Assembly: GCA_902767235.1 (NCBI GenBank)
Contig: CACXGR010000195.1
Location: 1 to 5,228 of the forward strand
Direction of reading: 5' to 3'
Length of the DNA stretch: 5,228 nucleotides
Source of the DNA: an uncultured Lachnospiraceae bacterium
GTDB taxonomy: Bacteria > Bacillota > Clostridia > Lachnospirales > Lachnospiraceae
Part shown: positions 1 to 4,703 of the stretch, one piece after another
How positions within the stretch are numbered: position 1 is the stretch's first letter
How the letters are laid out: the number at the start of each line of letters is the position of its first letter
Notes under the pieces: model-generated
Database searches by the model: none
What the model was told of the DNA's origin: nothing
The model's input: the letters and a program-made list of their open reading frames with translations, nothing else
Translations under genes and position numbers: made by a program

Positions 1-112
1 CGTCCGCCTCCGAGCTCTCCGCAGTGTCCGCCGCCGTACCGTTGAATGTGAACAGCGCATTGAAGGTAAAGACGGCTGCCGCTATAAATATGGTGAAACG
101 AAGTATTCGCAT
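1..112 (-). CDS. Exported protein of unknown function, N-terminal fragment
   Basis: Only the first 37 codons are in the window; the gene runs off the left edge. The ATG at 112 (minus strand) follows a near-perfect Shine-Dalgarno sequence, AAGGAGG, 6 nt upstream, which fixes the start. The peptide begins MRILRFTIF, then has a hydrophobic core of about 18 residues (6-23) rich in Phe, Ala and Ile, and then turns polar and acidic (GTAADTAESSEAD). This is a typical Sec signal peptide with a likely signal peptidase I site near the Ala-Ala pair at residues 27-28. There is no lipobox Cys, so it is not an obvious lipoprotein. The mature domain is not visible, so no function can be given. It is transcribed away from the next gene and has its own promoter. 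Confidence 0.82.
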   Translation of the reverse strand, partial: MRILRFTIFIAAAVFTFNALFTFNGTAADTAESSEAD

Positions 113-118
113 GGAAAT

Positions 119-125
119 CCTCCTT
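119..125 (-). promoter_or_regulatory. Strong ribosome binding site of the exported-protein gene
   Basis: On the minus strand the sequence reads AAGGAGG, followed by a 6-nt spacer and ATG. It is a complete match to the anti-Shine-Dalgarno sequence and is the main evidence that the short edge ORF is a real gene. Confidence 0.85.
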
Positions 126-130
126 AATCT

Positions 131-141
131 GTGCTGAGCAC
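131..141. repeat. 11-bp palindrome over the leftward transcription start
   Basis: GTGCT-G-AGCAC is a perfect inverted repeat with 5-bp arms and a one-base centre. It covers the predicted start (about 139) of the leftward promoter, a classic place for a repressor operator. No regulator can be assigned from the sequence. Confidence 0.45.
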
Positions 142-145
142 TGTC

Positions 146-154
146 AGTATACCA
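146..154 (-). promoter_or_regulatory. Extended -10 promoter for the exported-protein gene
   Basis: The minus strand reads TGG-TATACT: an extended -10 (TGn) with a 5/6 match to TATAAT. No good -35 hexamer lies 16-18 bp upstream (ACAATT is the best at 17), which fits an extended -10 promoter or one that needs an activator. The predicted start is near position 139, giving a leader of about 27 nt. Confidence 0.6.
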
Positions 155-175
155 TATAGAAAAAGGCAAATTGTT

Positions 176-193
176 ACCATTTCATGAAATTGT
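176..193. repeat. Palindromic operator candidate in the divergent promoter region
   Basis: The core ATTTCATGAAAT (179-190) is a perfect 12-bp palindrome. After one mismatch on each side the symmetry continues with AC/GT, giving an 18-bp dyad. It lies just upstream of the -35 position of the leftward extended -10 promoter, where an activator could sit. Such palindromes arise more easily in A/T-rich DNA, so the binding role is inferred. Confidence 0.45.
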
Positions 194-228
194 CCGCAAA
201 TTAACGAAAACTTCGTACAATTTTGCGG
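194..228. repeat. Interrupted inverted repeat between the two divergent genes
   Basis: The outer arms CCGCAAA (194-200) and TTTGCGG (222-228) are perfect complements. The inner arms ACGAA (204-208) and TTCGT (212-216) are also perfect, with a 3-base centre AAC. TT/AA adds two pairs if one T is bulged. The dyad abuts the 176-193 palindrome and lies upstream of the rightward promoter candidates. It lacks a G/C-rich stem followed by a T-run, so it is not a typical terminator; an operator is more likely. Confidence 0.45.
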
Positions 229-248
229 GAATTCAATTCTGACGAACA

Positions 249-278
249 TTGTAAAATCATGTTAAAATATAGTATATA
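249..278 (+). promoter_or_regulatory. Candidate promoter of the 357-800 gene
   Basis: TTGTAA (249-254) and TATATA (273-278) are separated by 18 bp in a very A/T-rich stretch. An overlapping alternative is CTGACG (239-244) with TAAAAT (263-268), also 18 bp apart. Either would give a leader of about 70-85 nt that includes the G/C-rich palindrome GGGCGCCC at 311-318. I cannot decide between them from sequence alone. Confidence 0.45.
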
Positions 279-356
279 AAGCAGTAAAATCCAAGTTTCT
301 TCCGCGCGCCGGGCGCCCGCTCAACAAAAGCGGCGATCCAAAAGAAAGGTGGTAAT

Positions 357-800
357 ATGGCGCAAAAAGTGACAGGCATCAATGCGAACGCAAGACGAAG
401 AAGAGCGACGACGAAGCAGCAGAGAGAAGAGATAAGAAGAAACGAGATCGAGCAGCTGATGATTCAGATCAGCTTATTGCGCGGACGGCTTACGGATGTT
501 ACTGAACAGAGAGAGGCGATGGCACTTCCGAATCTGGAAGGAATGGATGTGGAACATTCGCAGTACGGACACGGTACTGTCAGCGAGCAGAAGGACGCAG
601 TGCTGACGATCGAGTACTCGGACAAGGTGCGCAAGCAGAAGCTTCCTTTTGTGATCGCCAGCGGTTGTGTAAAGGTGAATGACAGTGAAGCCACTGAGAA
701 CTGCATAAAGATCTCTGACCTCGACAATGAACAGTCGAAGCTCAGGAAGGAGATCCAGTACAAGGAGAGTTGGATCTCAGATCTGCAGAAACAGGGCTGA
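357..800 (+). CDS. Unrecognised protein with coiled-coil arms around a Tudor-like segment
   Basis: I do not recognise this 147-residue protein as a named family. The start ATG follows AAAGGTGG with a 4-nt gap. The N-terminus is basic (RRRR at 13-16) and leads into a charged helix (about 18-55) with heptad-like Leu/Ile spacing. Residues 63-107 form a predicted beta-rich segment with the pattern V-x-H-x-x-Y-G-x-G-T-V, a strand TIEY, then KLPF and a closing V-x-V. This resembles the Tudor-like C-terminal domain of UvrD/PcrA helicases, which contacts RNA polymerase in those proteins; here the match is by eye only. Residues 115-146 form a second charged helix. No signal peptide, membrane segment or catalytic motif is visible, so it is probably a cytosolic nucleic-acid or protein-binding factor (inference). 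It is less G/C-rich than its downstream neighbours and uses AGA/AAG-rich codons. It ends in its own terminator. Confidence 0.8.
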   Translation: MAQKVTGINANARRRRATTKQQREEIRRNEIEQLMIQISLLRGRLTDVTEQREAMALPNLEGMDVEHSQYGHGTVSEQKDAVLTIEYSDKVRKQKLPFVIASGCVKVNDSEATENCIKISDLDNEQSKLRKEIQYKESWISDLQKQG

Positions 801-804
801 ATGT

Positions 805-833
805 TTGGCAACAGCCTTCAACACGGATAACAT
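805..833 (+). promoter_or_regulatory. Possible promoter for the 896-1576 gene
   Basis: TTGGCA (805-810, 5/6 match to the -35 consensus) and TAACAT (828-833, 4/6 match to the -10) are 17 bp apart. The predicted start, near 840, is the first base of the terminator hairpin at 840-866, so the new transcript would begin with that stem-loop. The -10 is only moderate and the call is tentative. Confidence 0.3.
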
Positions 834-839
834 GAATCA

Positions 840-875
840 GGCTGCGGGACGACAGATCCTGCAGCCTTTTGCTTT
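840..875 (+). terminator. Rho-independent terminator after the 357-800 gene
   Basis: The arms GGCTGCGGGA (840-849) and TCCTGCAGCC (857-866) pair over 10 bp with a single G-U wobble and enclose a 7-nt loop. The tract TTTTGCTTT follows directly. This is a strong intrinsic terminator 39 bp after the stop codon at 798-800. It separates the gene from the next one, though its position only 20 bp before the next start codon also allows attenuation. Confidence 0.8.
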
Positions 876-880
876 ACGAG

Positions 881-888
881 AAAGGGGG
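881..888 (+). promoter_or_regulatory. Ribosome binding site that decides the 896 start
   Basis: AAAGGGGG is followed by a 7-nt spacer and ATG at 896. An in-frame TTG at 869 has no such site and lies inside the T-tract of the terminator, so the ATG is the better start. Confidence 0.65.
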
Positions 889-895
889 CCGGCGC

Positions 896-1576
896 ATGGG
901 CGTTTTGGAAGCATTTTGGAGGCGCAGGGAGCGCCGCATCAGGATGGAGCTCTCGCGGCAGGCGCACCCCGACGCGCAGCGCGTGGAGGCGGCCGTGGAC
1001 AGGATCCTGCGGCGCGCCGGCGCCCGGCCGCACACCGATGGCCGGGGTCTGGAGACGCCGGCTGCGCCGGATCCGCATCGGCTCTTTGAATTTGAGCGTG
1101 AGGTCGAGGAGATCTCCGATGCGATCAGAAGTCTGCTGGTGAGCGACCGCACCGCGGGGAGCAGCACCGCGGGAAGCGGCGCCGAAGCCGGCGATGCAGC
1201 CGCAGACAGTGACCGCGCCGCCGGCCTGCGCATCTGCCGCAAGCTGTACGAATTTGCCGAAGAGACGATGGCGGACAGCTATATGCCGCTCTACCTCTAC
1301 CTGTTGTACCGGTATGCGCAGGCGCTGCTGGACGCGGGACAGCCGGAGGCGGCACTGGAGCGCTTTCAAGCGCTCTATGACGGAACGGAGAGGCTGATCG
1401 GGGTGAACAATTCATATGGGATCAGCTGCCTTGAAAGGGTGGCGGCAGCGGCAGGACAGGCAGGTCAAAAGACGGTGGCCGCGGCTGCAATGGAGGCGAT
1501 GCGCAGGACCGCGCGCGAGGCGTTTGAGGAAAACAGCGCCATGGCGCTGGCGGTGGAGCGCATTGTCAAGGCGTGA
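896..1576 (+). CDS. Helical TPR-like protein of unknown function
   Basis: I do not recognise a named family for this 226-residue protein. The ATG at 896 is chosen over an in-frame TTG at 869 because it has an AAAGGGGG site and lies downstream of the terminator. The N-terminus is strongly basic (WRRRERRIRM, 8-17) and helical. Residues 64-84 form an amphipathic charged helix. Residues 86-110 are a low-complexity Ala/Gly/Ser/Asp linker. The C-half is all helical: residues 131-168 show a helix-turn-helix of the tetratricopeptide type (YRYAQALLDAGQPEAALERF), suggesting protein-protein interaction. No signal peptide, membrane helix or catalytic motif is seen. The gene is the most G/C-rich part of the window, unlike its upstream neighbour. 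No clear terminator follows, so read-through into the kinase operon is possible. It could be an adaptor for the kinase downstream, but gene order is the only hint. Confidence 0.72.
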   Translation: MGVLEAFWRRRERRIRMELSRQAHPDAQRVEAAVDRILRRAGARPHTDGRGLETPAAPDPHRLFEFEREVEEISDAIRSLLVSDRTAGSSTAGSGAEAGDAAADSDRAAGLRICRKLYEFAEETMADSYMPLYLYLLYRYAQALLDAGQPEAALERFQALYDGTERLIGVNNSYGISCLERVAAAAGQAGQKTVAAAAMEAMRRTAREAFEENSAMALAVERIVKA

Positions 1577-1594
1577 GCGGCAGCGAAGAAGGCA

Positions 1595-1612
1595 CAAAGC
1601 AGGCAAAGCAGG
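1595..1612. repeat. Tandem 9-bp repeat upstream of the kinase promoter
   Basis: CAAAGCAGG occurs twice in direct succession with no spacer. The pair lies 18 bp upstream of the -35 hexamer of the kinase promoter, roughly -54 to -71 from the predicted start. Direct repeats here can be sites for response regulators, but a 9-bp period is not the usual 10-11 bp, and chance or slippage could also explain it. Confidence 0.5.
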
Positions 1613-1630
1613 AAAGAAATGCCATTTTGA

Positions 1631-1659
1631 TTGTATTCAGCCGTTTTTTGGGATACAAT
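1631..1659 (+). promoter_or_regulatory. Promoter of the kinase / unknown gene / MscS operon
   Basis: TTGTAT (1631-1636) and TACAAT (1654-1659) are separated by exactly 17 bp in a local A/T-rich island between G/C-rich genes. The -10 matches consensus at 5 of 6 bases. The predicted start is near 1666, which leaves a leader of about 100 nt before the kinase ATG. No other good promoter is seen upstream of the two following genes. Confidence 0.6.
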
Positions 1660-1688
1660 ATGATGGATTAGCGAGTGAAAGCGCGGGT

Positions 1689-1702
1689 CCGGCAGGCGCC
1701 GG
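1689..1702 (+). other. Small G/C-rich hairpin in the kinase mRNA leader
   Basis: CCGGC and GCCGG pair around an AGGC tetraloop. The hairpin sits between the predicted transcription start and the ribosome binding site and overlaps the first copy of a 12-nt sequence that recurs after the kinase gene. There is no T-run, so it is not a terminator. No riboswitch class is recognised in this leader. Confidence 0.3.
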
Positions 1703-1705
1703 CCG
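1694..1705. repeat. Intergenic 12-nt repeat AGGCGCCGGCCG, copy 1
   Basis: This sequence is identical to the one at 3840-3851. The two copies lie in the non-coding DNA just before and just after the kinase gene. Its palindromic G/C-rich composition means chance recurrence cannot be excluded. Confidence 0.45.
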
Positions 1706-1765
1706 CCGCCGCTATGTAAGTTGGTGTCAGGGTTTTGAGAGATACGATTTTGAGGTAAATGCCGA

Positions 1766-3838
1766 ATGCAGTTTACAGAGAGCGAAGTGCGGGAGATCCT
1801 TCACGAAAATGAAATACTGAAGCAGGACCTTCGGGATGCCCGGGAGGAACTGGTGGCGACGTCCAGGCTGTACGACACGATGGTGGCCGGGACCAGGAAC
1901 CTGCTGATCCTCAGTGACGGGGGAAACCGAAGCGCGGTCTATGTTTCGCCCAATGTGGAGGAAGTGCTTGGCCTGCCCAGAGAGCTGGTCATGAGCGACA
2001 TACGCGAGCTGGGTCCTGACTCCGGCGAGATACCTGACGAGAAAATGTTCGAGGAAGACGGGGAGGACGGAGAAGACGAGGAAGGCGGAGAGGACAAGAC
2101 GGGTCTTGGCAAGATCGTTCGCTCCGACGTCGAATGCATCGACCGCAGGACCGGACTTCCCAAAGCCTATCACAGAAGCGTGACCAGGGTGCTGGGCGTC
2201 GGCGGCAAGAACCGCTATCTGACCGTGTATCTGGACGCGGAGAGCGGGACGGCGGACACAAGCCGCCTGCATGAGCTGCTCTACAACGGAACCGTCGCCG
2301 TGCACAACCGCATGCTCAAGGGAATGTCCCACGACCTGCGCACGCCCCTCAATTCGATCACGGGATTTGTCCTGCTCCTGATGAAGAACGCGGACAATTC
2401 CGCCAAGGTGATGGAGTATGCGCACCGCATCGGCATGTCCTGCCAGGACCTGCTGGTCATGATCAACCAGATCATGGACATGAGCGGCAGCGACAAGAAC
2501 AGCACAGAGGCCGACAACCGCGAATTTGCCCTGGGCAAGATGATCGAGGAGATCTCCGATGTGATCCGCAGCAAAGCGCAGATGAAGCATCAGAGCTTCG
2601 AGGTGCGCACAGCGGGCATTGAACACGATATTTTCCTGGGCGACCGCATCCGGATCACGGAAGTGCTGATGAACCTGCTGAACAATGCCGTGCAGTACAC
2701 GGACGAAGGCGGAGAGATCTCGCTGACCGTGATCGGCAGAGAGGCGGACGACCCGGATTTCAGAGACCTCTCCTTTGAGGTGCGGGACAACGGCATCGGC
2801 ATGAGCAGTGAGCTGCAGAAGCGGCTCTTTGACAATGTCGGAAGACCGGACCGGATCCCCGGCATGCAGGGATCGGGCGTGGGCATCGCGATGGCCAGAA
2901 AATTTGTGGCCCAGATGGGCGGCACGATCTCCGTGCAGAGCACGCTCGGGCAGGGCACGACTTTCTTTGTGGGACTCAGACTTGAGACCGTCGGCCACAC
3001 CGAGGACACATTCTGGAGCGACCACGGCATCCGGAGACTCCTTGTCGTGGGAGAGACGATGAATGAAGCTTCCAGGATCTGCAACCTTCTGAGGGCTGCA
3101 GGACTGGATACAGAATATACGGCGAGCGGCTACGGCGCGCTTCAGATGGTGGAACAGGCCAATATGGAAGACCATCGTTTTGACCTGCTGCTGATGGACC
3201 GCGATATACAGGACAAGCTGTACACGGAAGTCGCCGGAGAGATCCGCGAAATGTCCTGGATCCGGACGCCGGCCATCATCCTGATGTCGGACAAGGCGGA
3301 ACATTTCACGCAGAACGTACATAAGGCAGGCATCGCCGCGATCATGCCCAAGCCTTTCTTCTACTCCACTTTCAGACAGATCGTGGGAGAGATGAACCTG
3401 AGTGAGGACGGACAGGGCGGCGGGATCAGCCGTGCGTACACCAATCCACTGGGCGGCCTGCGCTTCCTGGTGGCCGAGGACAACAAGATCAATGCGGATG
3501 TGCTCAAGGAGCTTTTGGAAGTGGAAGGCGCCCGCTGCGAGATCGCAGGAAACGGAAAGGCGGCGGTCGCCATGTTCCGCAATTCCCGCCCCGGCTACTA
3601 CGACATGATCCTGATGGATATCCGCATGCCGCTTCTGGACGGCTACGGCGCGACGGATGAGATCCGAAAGCTTCCCAGGGAGGACGCGGCGGTGATCCCT
3701 ATTTTGGCGATGACGGCGGACACCATGGAGGAAGATGTGGAGCGCGCATTCGCGTGCGGGATGAACGCGCATATTCCGAAGCCGCTCAGCATTCAGGTGC
3801 TCAACAAAGAAGTGCAGCGGCTCCGCGAGGGCAGATGA
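1766..3838 (+). CDS. Cytosolic PAS hybrid histidine kinase with two receiver domains
   Basis: Sensor kinase of 690 residues: it would autophosphorylate on His and pass phosphate to Asp. The start is preceded by GAGG 10 nt upstream. Order of parts: an N-terminal helix (5-38); a PAS-like sensor (about 39-156) with the signature YVSPNVEEVLG and a highly acidic insert at 96-110; HisKA with H-box MSHDLRTPLN, phospho-acceptor His189; HATPase_c with N-box NLLNNA (303-308), G1 DNGIG (341-345) and G2 GSGVGIA (369-375). REC1 (about 423-543) keeps the phospho-acceptor Asp478, Ser508 and Lys529 but has Gly429-Glu430 where two acidic residues are expected. REC2 (about 565-688) is complete: Glu571-Asp572, Asp618, Thr650, Lys672. 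There is no membrane segment, so it should sense a cytosolic signal or partner. There is no HPt or DNA-binding domain, so a separate output protein is needed. It is the first gene of a probable operon with the two genes downstream. Confidence 0.95.
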   Translation: MQFTESEVREILHENEILKQDLRDAREELVATSRLYDTMVAGTRNLLILSDGGNRSAVYVSPNVEEVLGLPRELVMSDIRELGPDSGEIPDEKMFEEDGEDGEDEEGGEDKTGLGKIVRSDVECIDRRTGLPKAYHRSVTRVLGVGGKNRYLTVYLDAESGTADTSRLHELLYNGTVAVHNRMLKGMSHDLRTPLNSITGFVLLLMKNADNSAKVMEYAHRIGMSCQDLLVMINQIMDMSGSDKNSTEADNREFALGKMIEEISDVIRSKAQMKHQSFEVRTAGIEHDIFLGDRIRITEVLMNLLNNAVQYTDEGGEISLTVIGREADDPDFRDLSFEVRDNGIGMSSELQKRLFDNVGRPDRIPGMQGSGVGIAMARKFVAQMGGTISVQSTLGQGTTFFVGLRLETVGHTEDTFWSDHGIRRLLVVGETMNEASRICNLLRAAGLDTEYTASGYGALQMVEQANMEDHRFDLLLMDRDIQDKLYTEVAGEIREMSWIRTPAIILMSDKAEHFTQNVHKAGIAAIMPKPFFYSTFRQIVGEMNLSEDGQGGGISRAYTNPLGGLRFLVAEDNKINADVLKELLEVEGARCEIAGNGKAAVAMFRNSRPGYYDMILMDIRMPLLDGYGATDEIRKLPREDAAVIPILAMTADTMEEDVERAFACGMNAHIPKPLSIQVLNKEVQRLREGR
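3032..3394 (+). other. Degenerate first receiver domain of the kinase
   Basis: Residues 423-543 have the receiver pattern RRLLVVG-E, LLLMD-RD, IILMSD and MPKPF. The phospho-acceptor Asp478, the switch residue Ser508 and Lys529 are present. The acidic pair that binds Mg2+ is Gly429-Glu430 instead of Asp/Glu-Asp. Phosphorylation may be weakened or lost, and the domain may act as a regulatory or docking module. This last point is inference. Confidence 0.8.
3458..3829 (+). other. Intact second receiver domain of the kinase
   Basis: Residues 565-688 show every receiver hallmark: LVAEDN (acidic pair Glu571-Asp572), MILMDIRMP (phospho-acceptor Asp618), LAMTA (Thr650) and IPKPL (Lys672). It is the likely phosphate acceptor from His189. 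Confidence 0.92.
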
Positions 3839-3839
3839 G

Positions 3840-3851
3840 AGGCGCCGGCCG
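3840..3851. repeat. Intergenic 12-nt repeat AGGCGCCGGCCG, copy 2
   Basis: Identical to 1694-1705. This copy begins 2 nt after the kinase stop codon, in the 37-bp gap before the next gene. No T-run follows, so it does not form a terminator. Confidence 0.45.
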
Positions 3852-3875
3852 GGTGCGCAGGCATTGGGGGAAATG

Positions 3876-4694
3876 ATGGAACTGGAACGTATTGCTTCTG
3901 ATCTATACCGGGGATTTCCCAGACAATCCGACAAGCTCTCGAGGGAGATGGAACGTCTCCTGACGCTCCTTGAGGAGACGGGCACAGCCGTGATGATGGA
4001 GATCGAGAAGGAAAAATACAAGAAGGACAAGGACGCCGGCAAGATCAAGGAGTACCGCAGGATCTACCGCAGCATCCGCAAGGAGATGGACAGCGTGGAG
4101 GCCTGCCGGGACCGGTTCAGCCAGGAGCAGAGCCTCATGAGAGCGGAGCGGGAGCGCGGCGCGCAGGAGCGGATCGACTACGACGCCTACCGCGTGGACG
4201 AGACCGTGCCTTACACGCTGGACAGTGTGCTGACCAACAAGAAACCGGCCGCCTTCTCCATATATGGTCAAAAGATCGAGGTCGATAGCTGGAAACAGAT
4301 GCTCCTTCAGGTCTGCGCCTATCTCAATCGGATGAACCCCATGCTCTTTGTCAGCCTGGAGACGGACCCGGATCTGCAGGGCCGCAAGAGACCTTACTTA
4401 TCCAGGGACGGCCTGGGCCTGGACACACCTGCCAAAATACCGGACGCCGATCTCTATGTGGAGACCCATTTCAGCGCCCGCTATTTTAAGAAGATGATCT
4501 CCAAGTTCCTGCGCAAATATGACATTCCCGAGGACGCGGTCCTGATCTACCTGAGGAAGGACTTCACATCGCTTCACGAGGAGACCTCCCGGGTCAGAAG
4601 GGCGGCGCCGCCCGCAGAGGCAGTGCAGCCGGAAAGGGAGCAGGAGGAGCAGCTCAGCTTTTCTTTCGACAGCGAGGGAAATTGGAACGGATAA
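3876..4694 (+). CDS. Unrecognised protein, helical N-half plus compact C-terminal domain
   Basis: I cannot name this 272-residue protein. Three in-frame starts are possible: TTG 3864, ATG 3873 and ATG 3876. The GGGGGA at 3866-3871 is too close to 3873 and overlaps the TTG, so 3876 is preferred. Residues 1-100 are helical and very charged (EIEKEKYKKDKD, RAERERGAQER), probably a coiled coil. Residues 116-227 look like one alpha/beta domain: AFSIYGQKIEVDSWKQML, a helix with VCAYL, then GRKRPYLSRDG, then DLYVETHFSA, a basic helix and the strand AVLIYLR. The pattern F-x-x-x-G followed by SW and later YVET-x-x-SA has a conserved look, but I cannot tie it to a known function. The tail (235-272) is disordered, Glu/Pro-rich, and carries QLSFSF, similar to beta-clamp-binding peptides. 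No signal peptide or membrane segment is seen. It lies 37 bp after the kinase and 9 bp before the channel gene, so it is co-transcribed with both (inference). Confidence 0.82.
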   Translation: MELERIASDLYRGFPRQSDKLSREMERLLTLLEETGTAVMMEIEKEKYKKDKDAGKIKEYRRIYRSIRKEMDSVEACRDRFSQEQSLMRAERERGAQERIDYDAYRVDETVPYTLDSVLTNKKPAAFSIYGQKIEVDSWKQMLLQVCAYLNRMNPMLFVSLETDPDLQGRKRPYLSRDGLGLDTPAKIPDADLYVETHFSARYFKKMISKFLRKYDIPEDAVLIYLRKDFTSLHEETSRVRRAAPPAEAVQPEREQEEQLSFSFDSEGNWNG

Positions 4695-4703
4695 GGGGAC
4701 ACT

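Noticed and set aside
194..228. Terminator in the divergent intergenic region
   Set aside because: The dyad has short A/T-containing arms with a mismatch or bulge and no T-run. It also lies upstream of both divergent genes, where a terminator has little use.
869..895. TTG start for the TPR-like gene at 869
   Set aside because: The TTG lies in the T-tract of the intrinsic terminator and has no ribosome binding site, while ATG 896 has AAAGGGGG at a good distance.
818..1415. Minus-strand open frames opposite the 896-1576 gene
   Set aside because: They arise from the very high G/C content. Their products are Arg/Ala/Pro-rich low-complexity sequences without start signals.
1666..1765. Riboswitch in the 100-nt leader of the kinase gene
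   Set aside because: Apart from one 5-bp G/C hairpin there is no recognisable aptamer core and no terminator or anti-terminator pair.
1416..1820. A 134-residue plus-strand open frame overlapping the end of the TPR-like gene and the start of the kinase
   Set aside because: It runs through the kinase promoter and ribosome binding site, and its product is Arg/Trp-rich without domain character. It is an off-frame shadow.
1727..4048. A 773-residue open frame on the minus strand, antisense to the kinase gene
   Set aside because: It is the mirror of a G/C-rich coding frame. Its product is rich in His, Arg, Val and Ala with no recognisable domain, and the plus strand has every histidine kinase motif in place. 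No ribosome binding site was found for it.
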